Source: Pezicula radicicola | Lineage: Eukaryota; Ascomycota; Leotiomycetes; Helotiales; Dermateaceae | DNA length: 64,000 bases | Assembly (NCBI GenBank): GCA_003008705.1 | Contig: PDUO01000025.1 | Coordinates: forward strand, 375,709 to 439,708 | Reading direction: 5' to 3' | Part shown: positions 1 through 11,420 of the stretch, piece by piece | How positions within the stretch are numbered: position 1 is the first letter of the stretch | How the letters are laid out: each line of letters starts with the position of its first letter | Notes under the pieces: generated by a model | Told to the model about the DNA's origin: nothing | What the model saw: only the letters and a program-made list of their open reading frames with translations | The model's database searches: none | Translations under genes and position numbers: made by a program

Positions 1-2
1 AG

Positions 3-227
3 AAGAAATATCCAGAAGATGACGATGATAATGACGATGATATCGATGATGAGAAAAGGGAAGGGCATATGAGTAGGCGGATGAGTAAGGCGTCAGTATA
101 TCCCTCTACTTCACCTCTTTCGCCCCTTCCTCACATTCCTCCTGTATCTCCTATGTGGCATCCTGATCGTCAGAGTCACGTATATCAACTAAACCCTAAG
201 CGTCATTCTCATTCAAAACCCGACTAG
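3..227 (+). CDS. 3' end of an unidentified protein (partial)
   Basis: An open frame runs in from the left edge and stops with TAG at 225-227, giving about 74 residues. It starts with an acidic Asp-rich run (residues 5-17 of the visible part), then a basic patch, then a Pro/Ser-rich and His-containing tail ending HSKPD. The composition looks like the disordered C-terminus of a larger fungal protein. No domain is visible, so no function can be given. Reading frame and stop are direct observations. That it is coding is inferred from uninterrupted frame and composition, and the region to the right is AT-rich and non-coding. Confidence 0.6.
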   Translation, partial: KKYPEDDDDNDDDIDDEKREGHMSRRMSKASVYPSTSPLSPLPHIPPVSPMWHPDRQSHVYQLNPKRHSHSKPD

Positions 228-886
228 TTCTTACCTACTTCACATACCTATGTAGTTTAGTATTATATAGAAATGAAGAAGAAGAACGAAAATGCTGATG
301 ATTGAGAGAATATAGTCCTACTATTGTACCTGATTCTACTTCTAGAGGTACCACGAGAGCTGATTGGGAATCGCAAAGTCCTGAGCCGGAGAAGTTTAGA
401 CGATCTTCGACTTTCTAGATTCTTTTTTTATAGTGTGGGGCTCTTTTTGAACTGGTGGTTTTGTGATTCAATTTGTAGTCTTCTGATTGATGTAGTATTT
501 TTGCTCATCAATCGCTCAAGTGCTGAGCTTTACTTTTTTGTTAATGGTTATAGGGTGTAGGCGGTTATGGTGTATTGTATGGTTTCGCATGGAGTTAATT
601 TAATGAGCGAGATGATGGGAAGGGATTAAGATACTACTATGTATAGTATAGAGAGGGATAAAGAGCACCAGCGCACTGCTCGTAGGTCCTGAGGAAGACA
701 AAAGCGGTGTATGAATTACGAACAATGAATATGGTTCTCCAACCACTGAAATGCCTAACCTGTGACATGCGTGGGCAAATCAGAGATCTTTGGCCTGACA
801 AATCATGACCGCATCCATTGCCGGTTGGAAAAGATACCGAGGACTGAAAGGCGCCACAATCACCCAACCGCTATATGAAAAAGTAT
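228..886. other. intergenic, 3' flanks
   Basis: Between the left-edge gene and the convergent minus-strand gene. Short open frames here show no family resemblance or splice structure. I see nothing else. Confidence 0.5.
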
Positions 887-1859
887 TTATAGCTCAACAT
901 TCCTAACGGCACTCTCCATCCAAAGCTTAGTATATTGCCTATGCGCCCACTCCACCTTAGGAGGCATAGGACCTTTTCCGCTCTCCTCCTTCGTCAATCC
1001 CTTGTAGAAGACACTCTTCAGTTTAAACTCAGCAACGCCCTCATCCTTCTTAACATCAACAGCCATCTCAAACAATCCATCACTATCTCTCAGGCCCGTC
1101 TTAAGGGGACTATCTCCACATCTCACGATAATAGAATCTGGAGTCTTGGAGACAACTTCGAAATGATCAGTTATTTGTGTGCCAACTGGATAGTCAGATT
1201 TTTGGAGATCGGCTCGCTCCCAGAGTTGATGGGCAGTTGTGCTGGTGTTTTGGTACTTTTTGGCTAGGTAGCGTCGTTGGTACCAGTATCCTGTTTATTC
1301 CCCGAAAGTTAGCATATTGTGTATGTCAAATATCTCTCCAACGCGCGTCGCAAACATTGTACCCTTAGGCGCTTCGTAGCCCCGAAGTCTACACAATTGA
1401 TCCACTCCAAGTAAAGAGAGACACAAAACTCACCAAAACCACCCCAAACACCCTGACAAAAAGCCTCCGCTAGCTTCCCTTCCTTCTCAAGTAATTGTGG
1501 CTTGATATCACTCAATGGTATTCTTCGTACGCAGATATCTTGTGTTGTAGGGTTCTTGAGCGGGTTATTCTTGATGTAATTTGGGTTTTGGAAAATGGGG
1601 TCTAGATAAGTCCAAAGTATTAGCATCACTCATTAAAAAAATATACGGCATATGCAGAAAGAGATTCTTCAATTTCTTGAATACAGGGGTAGGTCGATTG
1701 GGAGAATTTGAGCATCACAGACCCCTCGAGGAAGAGATACGTACCAGAAGGAGGAAAAGGTACGAATTTGCAATTGCGAGTCCAGAGAGCAAAGGCGCCT
1801 GCACCAACAGGCGCACCAGCGAGGCCGAACTTCAAAACAGTGACAATTGGTCCTCCCAT
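887..1859 (-). CDS. conserved fungal hypothetical protein, 3 exons
   Basis: Three exons on the minus strand: 1859-1745, 1601-1434 and 1290-887, giving 228 residues. Both introns are GT-AG, keep phase 1, and have TGCTAAT or TGCTAAC branch sites (near 1620 and 1310). The start ATG at 1859 is followed by a hydrophobic, Gly/Ala-rich segment (about residues 5-26) that may be a membrane anchor or signal. The middle holds a Phe-Gly-Tyr-Trp-Tyr motif at the exon 2/3 join. The C-terminal third is a mixed-charge domain containing RCGDSPLKTG. I recall similar unnamed proteins of this length in ascomycetes but cannot assign a reaction. Gene structure is solid; function is unknown. Confidence 0.85.
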
Positions 1860-2420
1860 TGCGATAGATCTGAGGGTTCAGAGAGAGCGCAATTGAGTGA
1901 TGTGGTGATGGTGTTGAGGTGAGGTACTTCGTACGAAGGTAGTGAGGAAGGCTTTGGAAGGGAGCTTGGAGGTCCCGACAAGGCTGGGGCCGAATCGCAA
2001 CGATCGCTTATCCGGATTCCCACTTCCAGCTTCCGACGCGAACCGAGGGAGTAGGTAGGGGGGGGAGCCTTTGTCAGCTCAAGATGCGGCGACAAGGGCG
2101 ACAAGGGCGACAAGAGATGCCAATAATGTGCCAATTAGGAGATCTCAATTCGATCTAATAACCCGGATTGATGGTCTGAACTTCTGACGATGCCACTGCG
2201 GTAATGCAGGAGCAGGAGCAACTACTGGTGATGCTTGTTTCACATCAACACATTGTGTTTCATGTCTTCGTCTGATGCCAAGGTGGCATCTTTGACGCCG
2301 CCGCGCCAAAATTATATAAGTATATCTTCATCCAATCTCCTCCCTTCCCTGTATTGTACTGTACGCTCTCGTCTCATACCAACAGTTCTATCATTTCCTT
2401 ATCTCATCTAATTATCCAAC
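1860..2420. promoter_or_regulatory. shared divergent promoter region
   Basis: This 560-base gap lies between two genes read away from each other, so it must hold both promoters. It contains three near-copies of a 9-base GACAAGGGC unit around 2090-2112, and a pyrimidine-rich leader before the ATG at 2421. Confidence 0.5.
2312..2320 (+). promoter_or_regulatory. TATA-like box for the DUF3431 gene
   Basis: The sequence TTATATAAG lies about 100 bases upstream of the ATG at 2421, with a CT-rich leader between them. The position suits a fungal TATA element, but no transcript start can be seen. Confidence 0.4.
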
Positions 2421-3380
2421 ATGCCCGGTCCACATCGTCTCCTCTCCAACCTCCTCAGGCTCATAATAGTCGGCCTCTCCATATTCACCTTCCTAAAAAT
2501 CACAGGAATCTATAACCCATCCAGCACATCAACATCAAGTAAAAAGCATTCCAAGATTTCAAAAGCCCTCATCATCGCATCTCAGAAAGAATCAAATGTC
2601 ACATGGCTTCCGTCTGCTGCTTCAGCCGGCAACTGGGATTTACATACCTACATAACGGATGGAAATCCCACAACTCTACAACCCTACGCTGTCCCTCTCA
2701 ACAAAGGAAATGAAGCCATGGTTTATCTAACCTACATAATCGATAACTACGATAACTTACCCGAAGTTATGTTCTTCCACCATCACCACGAACAAGCATG
2801 GCACCAAATGTTCTCCTCGGAATACGAATTTAAACACTTGAATCCAGCATCAGTAATCGCTCAAAATTACCTGTCACCCCGCTGCCTCCCAGGTTGTGAG
2901 AACGTCATTGACCTTTCCGGCGACGTCTCACTCCTCGAAGACTTAGCACGAAACACACCACGTGACGTACAAATCGCCTCTGTTCTGCACGCATTCCTTG
3001 GACCTGGAGAGAAAGTACCAACGAAGATCGCAGCGCCGTGTTGTGCTCAGTTTGCGGTTAGTAGGGATGCTGTATTGAGGAGGGAGAAGAGTGTTTGGGA
3101 GGGTTTGAGGAAGTGGTTGATGGAGACGGAGTTGGATAGTAAGAGTAGCGGAAGGGTTTTGGAATACACTTGGCATTTGTGGTTTGGGAAGGAGGCTGTT
3201 TTGTGAGTTTTCCCCTTTCCTTTTCCTTTCTTGTTTCAAACTTCCTTTTGAAGGTTGAAATTCGATATGGAGCTGAAGTGGAAATGATTGGTATGCTAAC
3301 TTGAAAATAGCTGTCCGGCAGAAGCGCAGTGCTTGTGTGATGTATATGGGGTAGGCGATTGTGGTGGAAAAGAGATTTAA
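2421..3380 (+). CDS. DUF3431 family protein
   Basis: Two exons, 2421-3202 and 3311-3380, give 283 residues. The intron is GT-AG with a TGCTAAC branch site near 3295. Splicing replaces a premature end by a Cys-rich tail. Residues about 13-30 form one hydrophobic segment behind a short basic N-terminus, so a type II membrane or Golgi-type anchor is likely. The lumenal part has the features of the fungal DUF3431 family: an N-terminal YxVPLNKGNEAMVYL stretch, the HHHHEQAWHQ His cluster (about residues 118-128), and a conserved Cys-Cys-Ala-Gln-Phe-Ala-Val segment. The family has been linked by fold to glycosyltransferases, but no reaction is established. It reads divergently from the 887-1859 gene. 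Confidence 0.88.
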
Positions 3381-3948
3381 TGTCAAATAAGTCCAGATAA
3401 AATATACTTAACGGAATACCAGCTCCATCCATGAATTCTGACCAATGGGCAGCACAAGTCTATAAGTTGCTGAATATAAACTTAATAGGGAATAGTATAC
3501 CTGAGGGGGAAACTACCTCAGCAAACTGCTATTTACGGATATAGTTATATATGACAAAGTTTCTTTACCTACCTTAGTGTATATGCAAAAACTAGGTAGG
3601 TGTACGCAACAAATTTATATATACACTTTCGATTATTAACTACTATTATAGTAAAATCTCTAAGTATACACTATTGGCAGGCCGTGTAAGCATATAATAG
3701 CCTAAGTCGTGGAACTTAAAGGCTCCAGAATTCAAAAAAAGCGGATGCCACAGCGCGCAACACCTCACTCCATTCCATGCTCCCATAGCCAATATCCATA
3801 TCCATATCCATGGGGTGCCGAACTCCCCCAACCAACCCAATGCCTTCTAAAGTATCTAACAGGCGAAATCCTCCAGCGCCATCTTCTCCCAATTATCCAT
3901 ATTTTCATTTCCCATTCACGTCATGAACTTACCTCATACCTACTGAGT
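3381..3948. other. intergenic, AT-rich
   Basis: Downstream of the DUF3431 gene and ahead of the histidine kinase relic. Short frames only; no structure or family seen. Confidence 0.5.
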
Positions 3949-5590
3949 CTAAATCTCACGATCCTTCATAAATTCCTCCAAGATCCTTCCCACCTCCTTA
4001 AACCTCATAGGCTTCGTCATAAAAATATCCATCCCACTGGCACTAGCCATCTCTTACTCGTAGCCAGTCATTATTGGCATGGAGACATCTGGGAGGTTAA
4101 CGTTCGATGAGAATTGTAAAATTGGAGTGGTAAAGCAACTAACCCATAAACATAACATTAAATCCCTAACGCTTCTAAAGCCTCAAGGCCATTGAAGCAT
4201 TTCCAAAGTCGCACCTCTTTTTCGTCATGGATGTCGACAACAGCATCTTTGGCTAGTGTGATGATGAATTTCCTAGTCCGTTCGCACAACTCTTGAACGA
4301 GTTGCCAATGTGAACCATGCGAAAAGAACTGATAAAACAACTAGAGACAGAGTCTAGGACGGGAGCGAAAAATATCTGTCGGACTCTTAGGAAGGCGGCT
4401 AGTAAGCTAAGGATGTCTGCGTGCTTTCTAGCCATGTGTCCAACGTTGACGATAGTTTATCAGACGCTAGATAAGCTAGACAAGCCGGCTCCCCAAGCCA
4501 CTAATTAAGTGGACTGGGCTGGCGTTTTAGGCTTCTTGGTTTACTATTTAAGTGGCTTCCCGTCCAGAAAAGCCACCCTTTTAGCCGAAATTATAAGGCT
4601 TTTCCAGAAACTGGCTCTTCAGCTTCTCAGTCCACTTGATTGGCTGTCTCTCTTCCAGGTCAAAAGTGGCTTTTTTAGTAAAATTACGAGAAGCCGGACT
4701 ATCGTCAACGTTGCTTGTGTCAAGCTCGTTTTCCTAGACCTTTGGTTGATGGATTGATTGTGCGGGAAGAGTTATTTGTGGGGTTTCTCTTGGCCCGAGG
4801 AATAGGTCTATCTTCGTCGAAAGAAAGCAATTTACCATTGAGCCATCGTCTGATTAACGATGTCATGAGTCTTTGGCTAATAGCTCTAAAGTTGTGGTGT
4901 TTTCTATTGGTTGTCCGTTCTATTACGACGCTTCGGCGGTAGAGAAGCCCGGAACGTCTGAATTGATACGGTCATCTTCCATTCTTGGACTATCTGGCGT
5001 ACTGAAAGACCCAGAGGGACTGCTGTTCTGAGACCGCTGATATGGCTTGGGGCCCGGCTGAATATTCCGTCGGTCCTCATCAGACTCTCCATCTCCTTCA
5101 CTCGAGCTGATCGACCCTCTGAGTTGCGGTCTTTGCAAACTTGACTTCAATTTACTTCGATCTTGATAAAATGACGAGCTCTCCTGGACATCTTTCGGCT
5201 CCATCATATTAGATTCCCACCGAAATCCCGCTGCAGCTCCAGCCTTCAGGCAGTACTTTCTAAGTCGCTGCCAACCGCCATCCATAGTAATCTCCTTCAA
5301 TAAAAGCATCAAGTGCTTGGCTCATCTGGGTTCCTCGCGTTATGTCTTCCTTGGCTCTAATGTTCTCCAAATGATCCATTATTGTTTCCGCCATTATATG
5401 CAAGTATTGTGCCTATGGCTCACTAACACTAGCTCGTGGCCTATCATCCACAACATAGACGCACCCGATGGTAATACCATTCTTATTCGTCAAAGGTGCA
5501 CCACAGTAAAATCGCAAGTATGGAGGTCCTGTCACGCATCTCTTTTGCTCAGAAGCAACGGATACACATTGTGTGATGTTGAAATGAAGT
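3949..5590 (-). pseudogene. GAF-domain hybrid histidine kinase, wrecked
   Basis: Read on the minus strand, 5590-5290 translates as a GAF sensor domain of the kind at the N-terminus of fungal hybrid kinases: a GPPYLRFYCGAPL motif, an IGCVYVVDDRPR strand, then a helix with MAETIMDHLE. A TAG interrupts it where relatives have Gln. A different frame continues (5312-4923) through AGAAAGFRWESN and a Ser/Asp-rich linker, then more stops. After a MITE at 4441-4713, the last piece (about 4085-3949) is a receiver-domain end with SMPIMTGYE, a stop, then SGMDIFMTKPMRFKEVG. The phospho-acceptor His and ATPase domains are absent. The family is normally over 1,000 residues. The order sensor-linker-receiver on one strand argues for one gene that lost its core. 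Confidence 0.8.
4441..4713. mobile_element. MITE inside the histidine kinase relic
   Basis: A 16-base perfect inverted repeat, CAACGTTGACGATAGT, bounds this 273-base stretch: 4441-4456 forward and 4698-4713 reversed. The interior carries no coding capacity, and internal parts are also roughly self-complementary (AGCCACTTAA-like and AAGTGGCTT-like words). Size and termini fit a miniature inverted-repeat element. No target-site duplication can be read with certainty, because the repeat itself contains the palindrome AACGTT. Confidence 0.7.
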
Positions 5591-6943
5591 TGAAATAGAG
5601 TTGTTTGGAATTTGCCAAATATGTGTTAGTCTCGCGCTATAATGAGGTCACGTTACGAGTATAAATTGTTCGCACTAAGAAACAACACCCAATTCTTCTT
5701 CCAATCCTCTTTCAATTCCTTCCTACAAAATTTTATTCTCTTGTTCTCTTTCATCTCAGAATCATTGACTTGAGATTTTCTATCAAAAGTGCATACAGTT
5801 TTTTACTGCAAATTTAAACGATGGGGCGAGTGTTTGATACCTATGTATTTTGTTTTATTTTATGGAAAAGTTAGAAGGAAAACCTAGTTATTCCTGTTCG
5901 GGAGTTTGAGACAGACAGGCAGAGTTGCCCGCGGTTCGTAGATCATCACGTTGCTGTCCAGGTTGTTGTCCGGGTAACTGTCATTATTCGTACAGGTCAA
6001 CGGCATTACTTGAGTCCTCATTGATTAATTCTTTTGGCAACGTAGATTTCGTATTACCGTCTACTTCTATATTACAATGGATCATCAGGTCTTAAATTTA
6101 TGCTTGCTATGATTTCCATCACCAAAACAAGAGTCTCGCCCGCAAACAACTCTCTTAATTTAGGCTAGAGACGAGTAAGGCTGCGAACAACTCATGTATT
6201 CCAACATCCTCTGGTCAAAATGCTTTATAAATAAGTCTTCAATAATTTTCGGTATTATTCTAATGTACTCATTTAAGTCCCTCTATACCATCTCTGCCCA
6301 ACATAAACCGCAGGCTGCATTATCCTTCTCCTTCGTATCCGCCCCAAGTTCCAACTCCGCCCATCCACGCTGGTACCAAAAGGATAGGAGGCTGGTGATG
6401 TAAGTGTATACGAAGGCAGGATCGGAGCCGATCGTTTTGCTACTCAAACTCGTTAGTGATTTTTCAATCGGCAGGTATCAATCTGACTTTATGCATACAT
6501 AGAGACTCAAAGTGTTTAAAGCTTCGATAGGTTATTACCGTGCCAACTATTGTTGCGACGAGCCCTGGAAGGCTGAGTAGCAGTGAAGCGAGAGCGATGG
6601 TGTCACTCGTTGAAAGAGCTAGCATCGATCAGTTATATACCGTGCCGTTTTCTCTTAGTATATCACTTACACATCAAGTAGACAGGTACTTAATGAAATG
6701 AAATTTGCTTTGAAACCATAAGGATCTATATTTGAGGGCGAACGGGTTGGTATAGAATTTTAAGCGTCCAGCTTGTGTAGTTGCTTGCCGTAATCTAGGG
6801 TGCTCAGACATTACTTACACCAATTACCATAAAGGACAAATTGTGAAAATCTCGAGCCAAGTGCGGGTTGAGCTTCGATAACGTCTTATATCTGCCCTTT
6901 TATTTATTATATCGCCAACGATTTCTAGCCGGGTGTTGAAAAA
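5591..6943. other. intergenic, no feature recognised
   Basis: About 1.35 kb without a supported gene. A short open frame at 6194-6403 has no recognisable motif. The DNA is AT-rich and I see no inverted repeat or RNA gene here. Confidence 0.45.
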
Positions 6944-7195
6944 CGAAAAATAATCAGCCTCAGTTGAAAAAGTACTAAGTAGTGTCAGTACTGAGGATTG
7001 CCTTGAAACATTCAATTAACGAATCAAATCGCTCGACGTAAGTACTATGCGGTTTCAGAACGTTGGTGGTCTATGACGTTTCTAGTTAGCAAATGAAATC
7101 GTTCGAGCAAAAGTACTACGCAGTGCCAATAACACGAGGCCTTCGGAAGTTTTGCGGTTTGCAAATCAAACGCTTCCTTACAAAAGGACTATCCT
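6944..7195. repeat. degenerate ~71-bp direct repeats
   Basis: The word AGTACTA, or AGGACTA in the last copy, recurs at 6971, 7041, 7112 and 7185, that is every 70, 71 and 73 bases. Around it a longer unit is shared: a CAAAT(C/G)(A/G)AA word, then CG(A/C)-rich bases, AAAAGTACTA and a GCxGTGCC or GCGGTTTC tail. The array ends about 300 bases upstream of the Clr5-ankyrin gene start. Confidence 0.65.
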
Positions 7196-7492
7196 TCCGT
7201 GATCATGTCGTAACCACGATTCTGGCCTCGATTGGACGGAATCAATGATAGTAATTTTTGTGCATAAGCGAAGCTGCAGCCTGAGAAGTGACATAGTCGC
7301 TATTGGATAATAAGATAGTACTTTTGTAAATGGCTGAAAATGCTCAGCCTTGTGCTACGCACCACGTCACATGGCTTTTCTTTCTGGCCTGGGCTCCAAA
7401 AACTTACTTCGTATTTATGCTTAATCAGAACCCATAGTCTTCGACATCGTTCTCTCTCACTTCTGCAACTCACCCAGTCATAGCAGCACACG

Positions 7493-10400
7493 ATGACGAG
7501 TAATAATTATTCTTTCACATACGAGCCGAGCTCTTCGTCATGGGCAAACGGCCACAATCTACCCCAAGGCTGGCCTAGTCACCAACCTCTGAGTACGACC
7601 TCGAACGGTTACGGTGTACCACAAGGCTGGCTCGGCTTCCAACCTACGGACCCAGCTCAGCTTGTATTGAACCAATCATCTTTTCTAGAACCAAAAGCCT
7701 CTCAACATTCCACGGCGCGAAGGACTCAACACCCAAGTACACGGGTGACAAAGAAACGTGCACCCAAGGCTGCCACGATCTCACCCGAGAAATGGACTTC
7801 TTGCAAAGCTCGAATCGAACAGCTCTACGTTACCGGGCATCGACCACTGAAATACGTGCGTGAAACGGTTAATCAGGAGTTTGGGTTGAACGCAACGTGA
7901 GTTCCTCAAACTAGCACTTTCGAATAACCAAGCACTATTAGTCCCCCCCCTCTTTTTTTTTAGTGCAATAATACTAATTCTTTAGCAGAGAAAGACAGTA
8001 CAAAATACAGATCGAGAAATTGAATTTAGAGCGAAACGTGAGGCAACAGGAAAGAGAATATATTGTGAAAAGGGTTCAACATCGGAAGCAAGTGATGGGC
8101 AAAAACACAGATTATATCGCGGTTCGGGGTCATAGGATTGATAAACAGAAGCTGGACCGCTGGATGAGAGAGTTCCATGATTATATCACAAAGAGTCCGC
8201 CTATACGTATGAGTAACCGATGCATCCTTCTCAGTGAACATTCCCTACTGACCCAATACAGGAACACCCTCTAGAGTTAGCATCCATACTATTTCTAGCC
8301 CAAGGTCTCCTTCACCACTTTTGTCTTGTCTTTCACCACAGCAAGAAATCTCCCCTCGCCTATCAGGTCAAAGCCATGACACTCATTTATTATGGACGAG
8401 ACTCTGTCGCTATGCCTCCGAATCACTAAGCATTGCAAGCGAGCATGATATTAAAACAGTTCTTGATGATCTGAAGACCATTCTAAGTTGCAAACCAAGC
8501 ACACCGCCACCTCCGTCTGTTACAGATCATGACAGACTGTGTTACGACCAATGGTATCCAGATGCAAAAGAAAATTTCGAGATGGTTCTTCACTTAATTC
8601 ATACAGACCGGGTTTTGAAAGCGAATAAAAGACTGGATGGTACGATTAGGCTATATATTTTAGTTATCAGTGTTGCTGATTGTTACTGAAAGTTATGATT
8701 GATCCACTACTGCGGTGGACGTATCCTAAATCTCAAATCAAGGGGCCCAAAACAACGAAGAAGAAAACGATGAGTTCTTGGGTAACACCATATGGGCGAG
8801 TCGATGCAACATTCTTTACAACATCGCAGACTTCTGAGGGAGCAAATATCTCAAAACGTCCTACGGCTGCCAAATTTGCCATCAGACCCACAAATGTCAG
8901 GACACCATTTTGTGCCGAGTTTGAATTCACTATGCACCCCTTTTCCGCTCACTTACAAAACTCGATAAAGATATCTTATCATGCAGTCCGACCAAAGGAT
9001 TCGGAAGTTTTCAATATTGCTTCATTTGGAACTGTGAAAGAACTACTATATATGCTGGCCAATGAAACTGCACGGCTTACGGATCGTGATACTGAAGGAC
9101 GATCACTTCTTGCGGTGAGTGAGTCTATATTAGCTGCAAGGCAAAACTGATGGTAATTTAGTACGCAGTTAAAGTCTCGAATGTAGACATGTGCAAGTTT
9201 CTTATTGACAATGGAGCTGACCCTAATGATATTGAACCTGATGATACCGGTATATTAAGGTGAGTATAATACATATATATTTATCAAATTCCCAGGTCAG
9301 ACGTTTACTTTTCTACCGATCTGCATTACAAATATCACAATTGTTTTTATTGATATCTAATGTGAACCTCACAACTTACATTTAACAGGCCATTGTTTCT
9401 TCACAAGTTAAAATACCCGGACATTCGTTGCAATAAAGTATTTCTGGAAGGGGGTGCAGATTTCTCATTGCTGACTCATTTCGATGGGAACTCTGGATTT
9501 ATCCTCTTTATCTGGTTTTGTACTGTTGTAAGTATATATTAATTTGGTACGTGACATAAAATGTACTGAAAAGTTATCAGGAATTTGTAGAACAAGTACT
9601 AGATCTGGGAATGCCATTCATCGGTCTAAACCACCGACTCTCTCATCTTGGCTTGGGATTAATTCCTTTACACATCATTTCACTCCAATTCATTCGTCCT
9701 TTTCGCAAATCTTTACCTACACCCGATCTGGTCGAAAAAGCAATCCTTTTTATCAAACGTGGGGCTGATATCACATTACGTGACAACGACGGTCGTACAG
9801 TTCTCTACTACCTTCTGCTTTCCGGATTATTCCAGAGAGAGGGAAGGGCATACTTCTCCAAAAATGAATGGCTGAACTGGTTCACAGAACTACAAGAGAT
9901 GTTGATGATTTTAATAAGTGCTGGTGCAGATGTTTACGCTACCAGTGAGTTTAACAATACACTAACTAACCTTGCTTCAAGTGGCGGACTTACACAGATT
10001 TGGATCCATGCTCTTGAATACTGTGGTTTTGACGCAAATGCTGTTATAGCACATGCTTTAGAAGACCAAAAAACCGACTTTGTGCGCCAAACGACAAAAA
10101 TAAACTTCGAAGAAATGTGTCAACGTCGTGAAGCTGAGCTTCTGGAATTTGTAATGCCTGAGGATATAGATTGGGAGGCTGCTGAAGAGAAGATCAACAA
10201 GGAGGAGAGCGATGAGGAGGAGAGCGATGAGGAAGGTACCTACGAAGAGCACTGCCGACGTCAAGGAGCTGACGCTGTACGATTTGTCGAGGTCAAGGAT
10301 ATGGATCTGGACACCGAGGAAGAGGCCCCCGAGAAAGATACCGGCGAAAATTCAGAAGGAGATATGGACCAAGATATGATCGACAACGTAGAAGAAGACA

Positions 10401-10645
10401 CGGAGGAAGAATGTGAGGTGAAAGACGTGAATGGTGACCACTGCGCTTTTAATCTTCATAAGCAGAATCAAAGCATTGTGGAGTTTGATACTTCGGAACC
10501 TTCCATGCAAATGCCTACACAAGATGACTACAAGGGAATCGATGAAAAGGCTGAGCTGGACTTCAACCCCGAAGAAATCTGGGGAGATGATTTTATGCAG
10601 CAGTATATGCCCTGGCCTGTGGATCCTGACGTTTCAATGGAATAG
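7493..10645 (+). CDS. Clr5-domain ankyrin-repeat protein
   Basis: Seven exons keep frame to 907 residues: 7493-7896, 7989-8206, 8262-8639, 8693-9114, 9162-9259, 9389-9527 and 9581-10645. The N-terminal 100 residues are Ser/Gln-rich. Residues about 101-150 are a Clr5 domain (WTSCKARIEQLY, then YVRETVNQEFGLNATERQYK), a fungal module often placed at the front of ankyrin or TPR proteins. The second half carries divergent ankyrin repeats with characteristic words such as CKFLIDNGADPND, AILFIKRGADITLRDNDGR and MILISAGADVYA. The last 170 residues are strongly acidic (EESDEEESDEE and a stretch rich in Asp, Glu and Met). Introns are 46-129 bases, GT-AG. Role unknown; scaffold or regulatory binding is a family-based guess. 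Confidence 0.88.
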
Positions 10646-10984
10646 GCGGTGGATTAAAACTATAGGCATTGTCATAAGTTTGGTCATGTTATATTTTATC
10701 TTACAAAACAATCATATCGTTCAGCACCTAGTACAAGATAACAACTACACACCTAAATATCTTGTCTCTTCTCCCTAGTAAACTATAATTTACTACAAAC
10801 ACATTTTAATACCTCAAGAGGCAACTAGTTAGGTCCCTTCATGGTATCGCAAGTGCTTTTAGCCTCATCTTCATCTCACGCTATACGGCAAGTTTTAGCA
10901 CCCTCCAACACACTTTATAACTTGTGCCGCATCTAGACAATTGGTGAACTAAGTCTCTTCTTAAAATTACCATTCCCTTTCCCT
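10646..10984. other. intergenic, 3' flank of Clr5-ankyrin gene
   Basis: AT-rich 3' flank; nothing else recognised. Confidence 0.45.
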
Positions 10985-11420
10985 TACAGAGGTTCCCCCG
11001 CCAAAAGTCGTGATAATACAGGCTGCAAAGCCTGTAGCATAGGGCTTACAGCGGGCGGTGCCCTGTAAATACCGTGTAAATAGCCTATAAGGCTTGTTCG
11101 TTTAGTGCTTAAGCACTATAGTTGCCCTACTAGCTGCCCTACCCTTTTAAGTAGTGGAGTTCCGCTTAAATGCCCTATAGTAGCCTGATTTTTAGCGTCT
11201 AAGCGCCCAAAAGCCCCTATAAGGAACATAGCTACTAGCCTATAAGAGGACGATATAGCTACAAGCTGCTATAGGCTTCGTAGCCTGTATTATTATGACT
11301 TTTGGCGGAAACCTCCGTACACACATCTCATAAGCCAAGCCTATAAGAGGACGCTATAGCTATAGGTAGCTACAGGCTTTGTAGCCTATATTGCCACAAC
11401 TTTTGGCGGGAACCTCCGTA
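10985..11420. mobile_element. TA-flanked MITE with a duplicated right end
   Basis: Inverted termini start CAGAGGTTCCCCCGCC at 10987 and end in the complement of CGGAGGTTTCCGCC at 11317. TA dinucleotides lie outside both (10985-10986 and 11318-11319), as left by Tc1/mariner or pogo-type insertion. The termini stay complementary for about 37 bases, through AAAAGTC and AATACAGGCT. Immediately to the right, 11338-11420 is a second, diverged copy of the right-hand ~85 bases (CTATAAGAGGACG... through CTTTTGGCGGGAACCTCCG), again followed by TA. The interior is made of short CTATAAGG/TAGGC-type words and codes for nothing. Confidence 0.72.
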
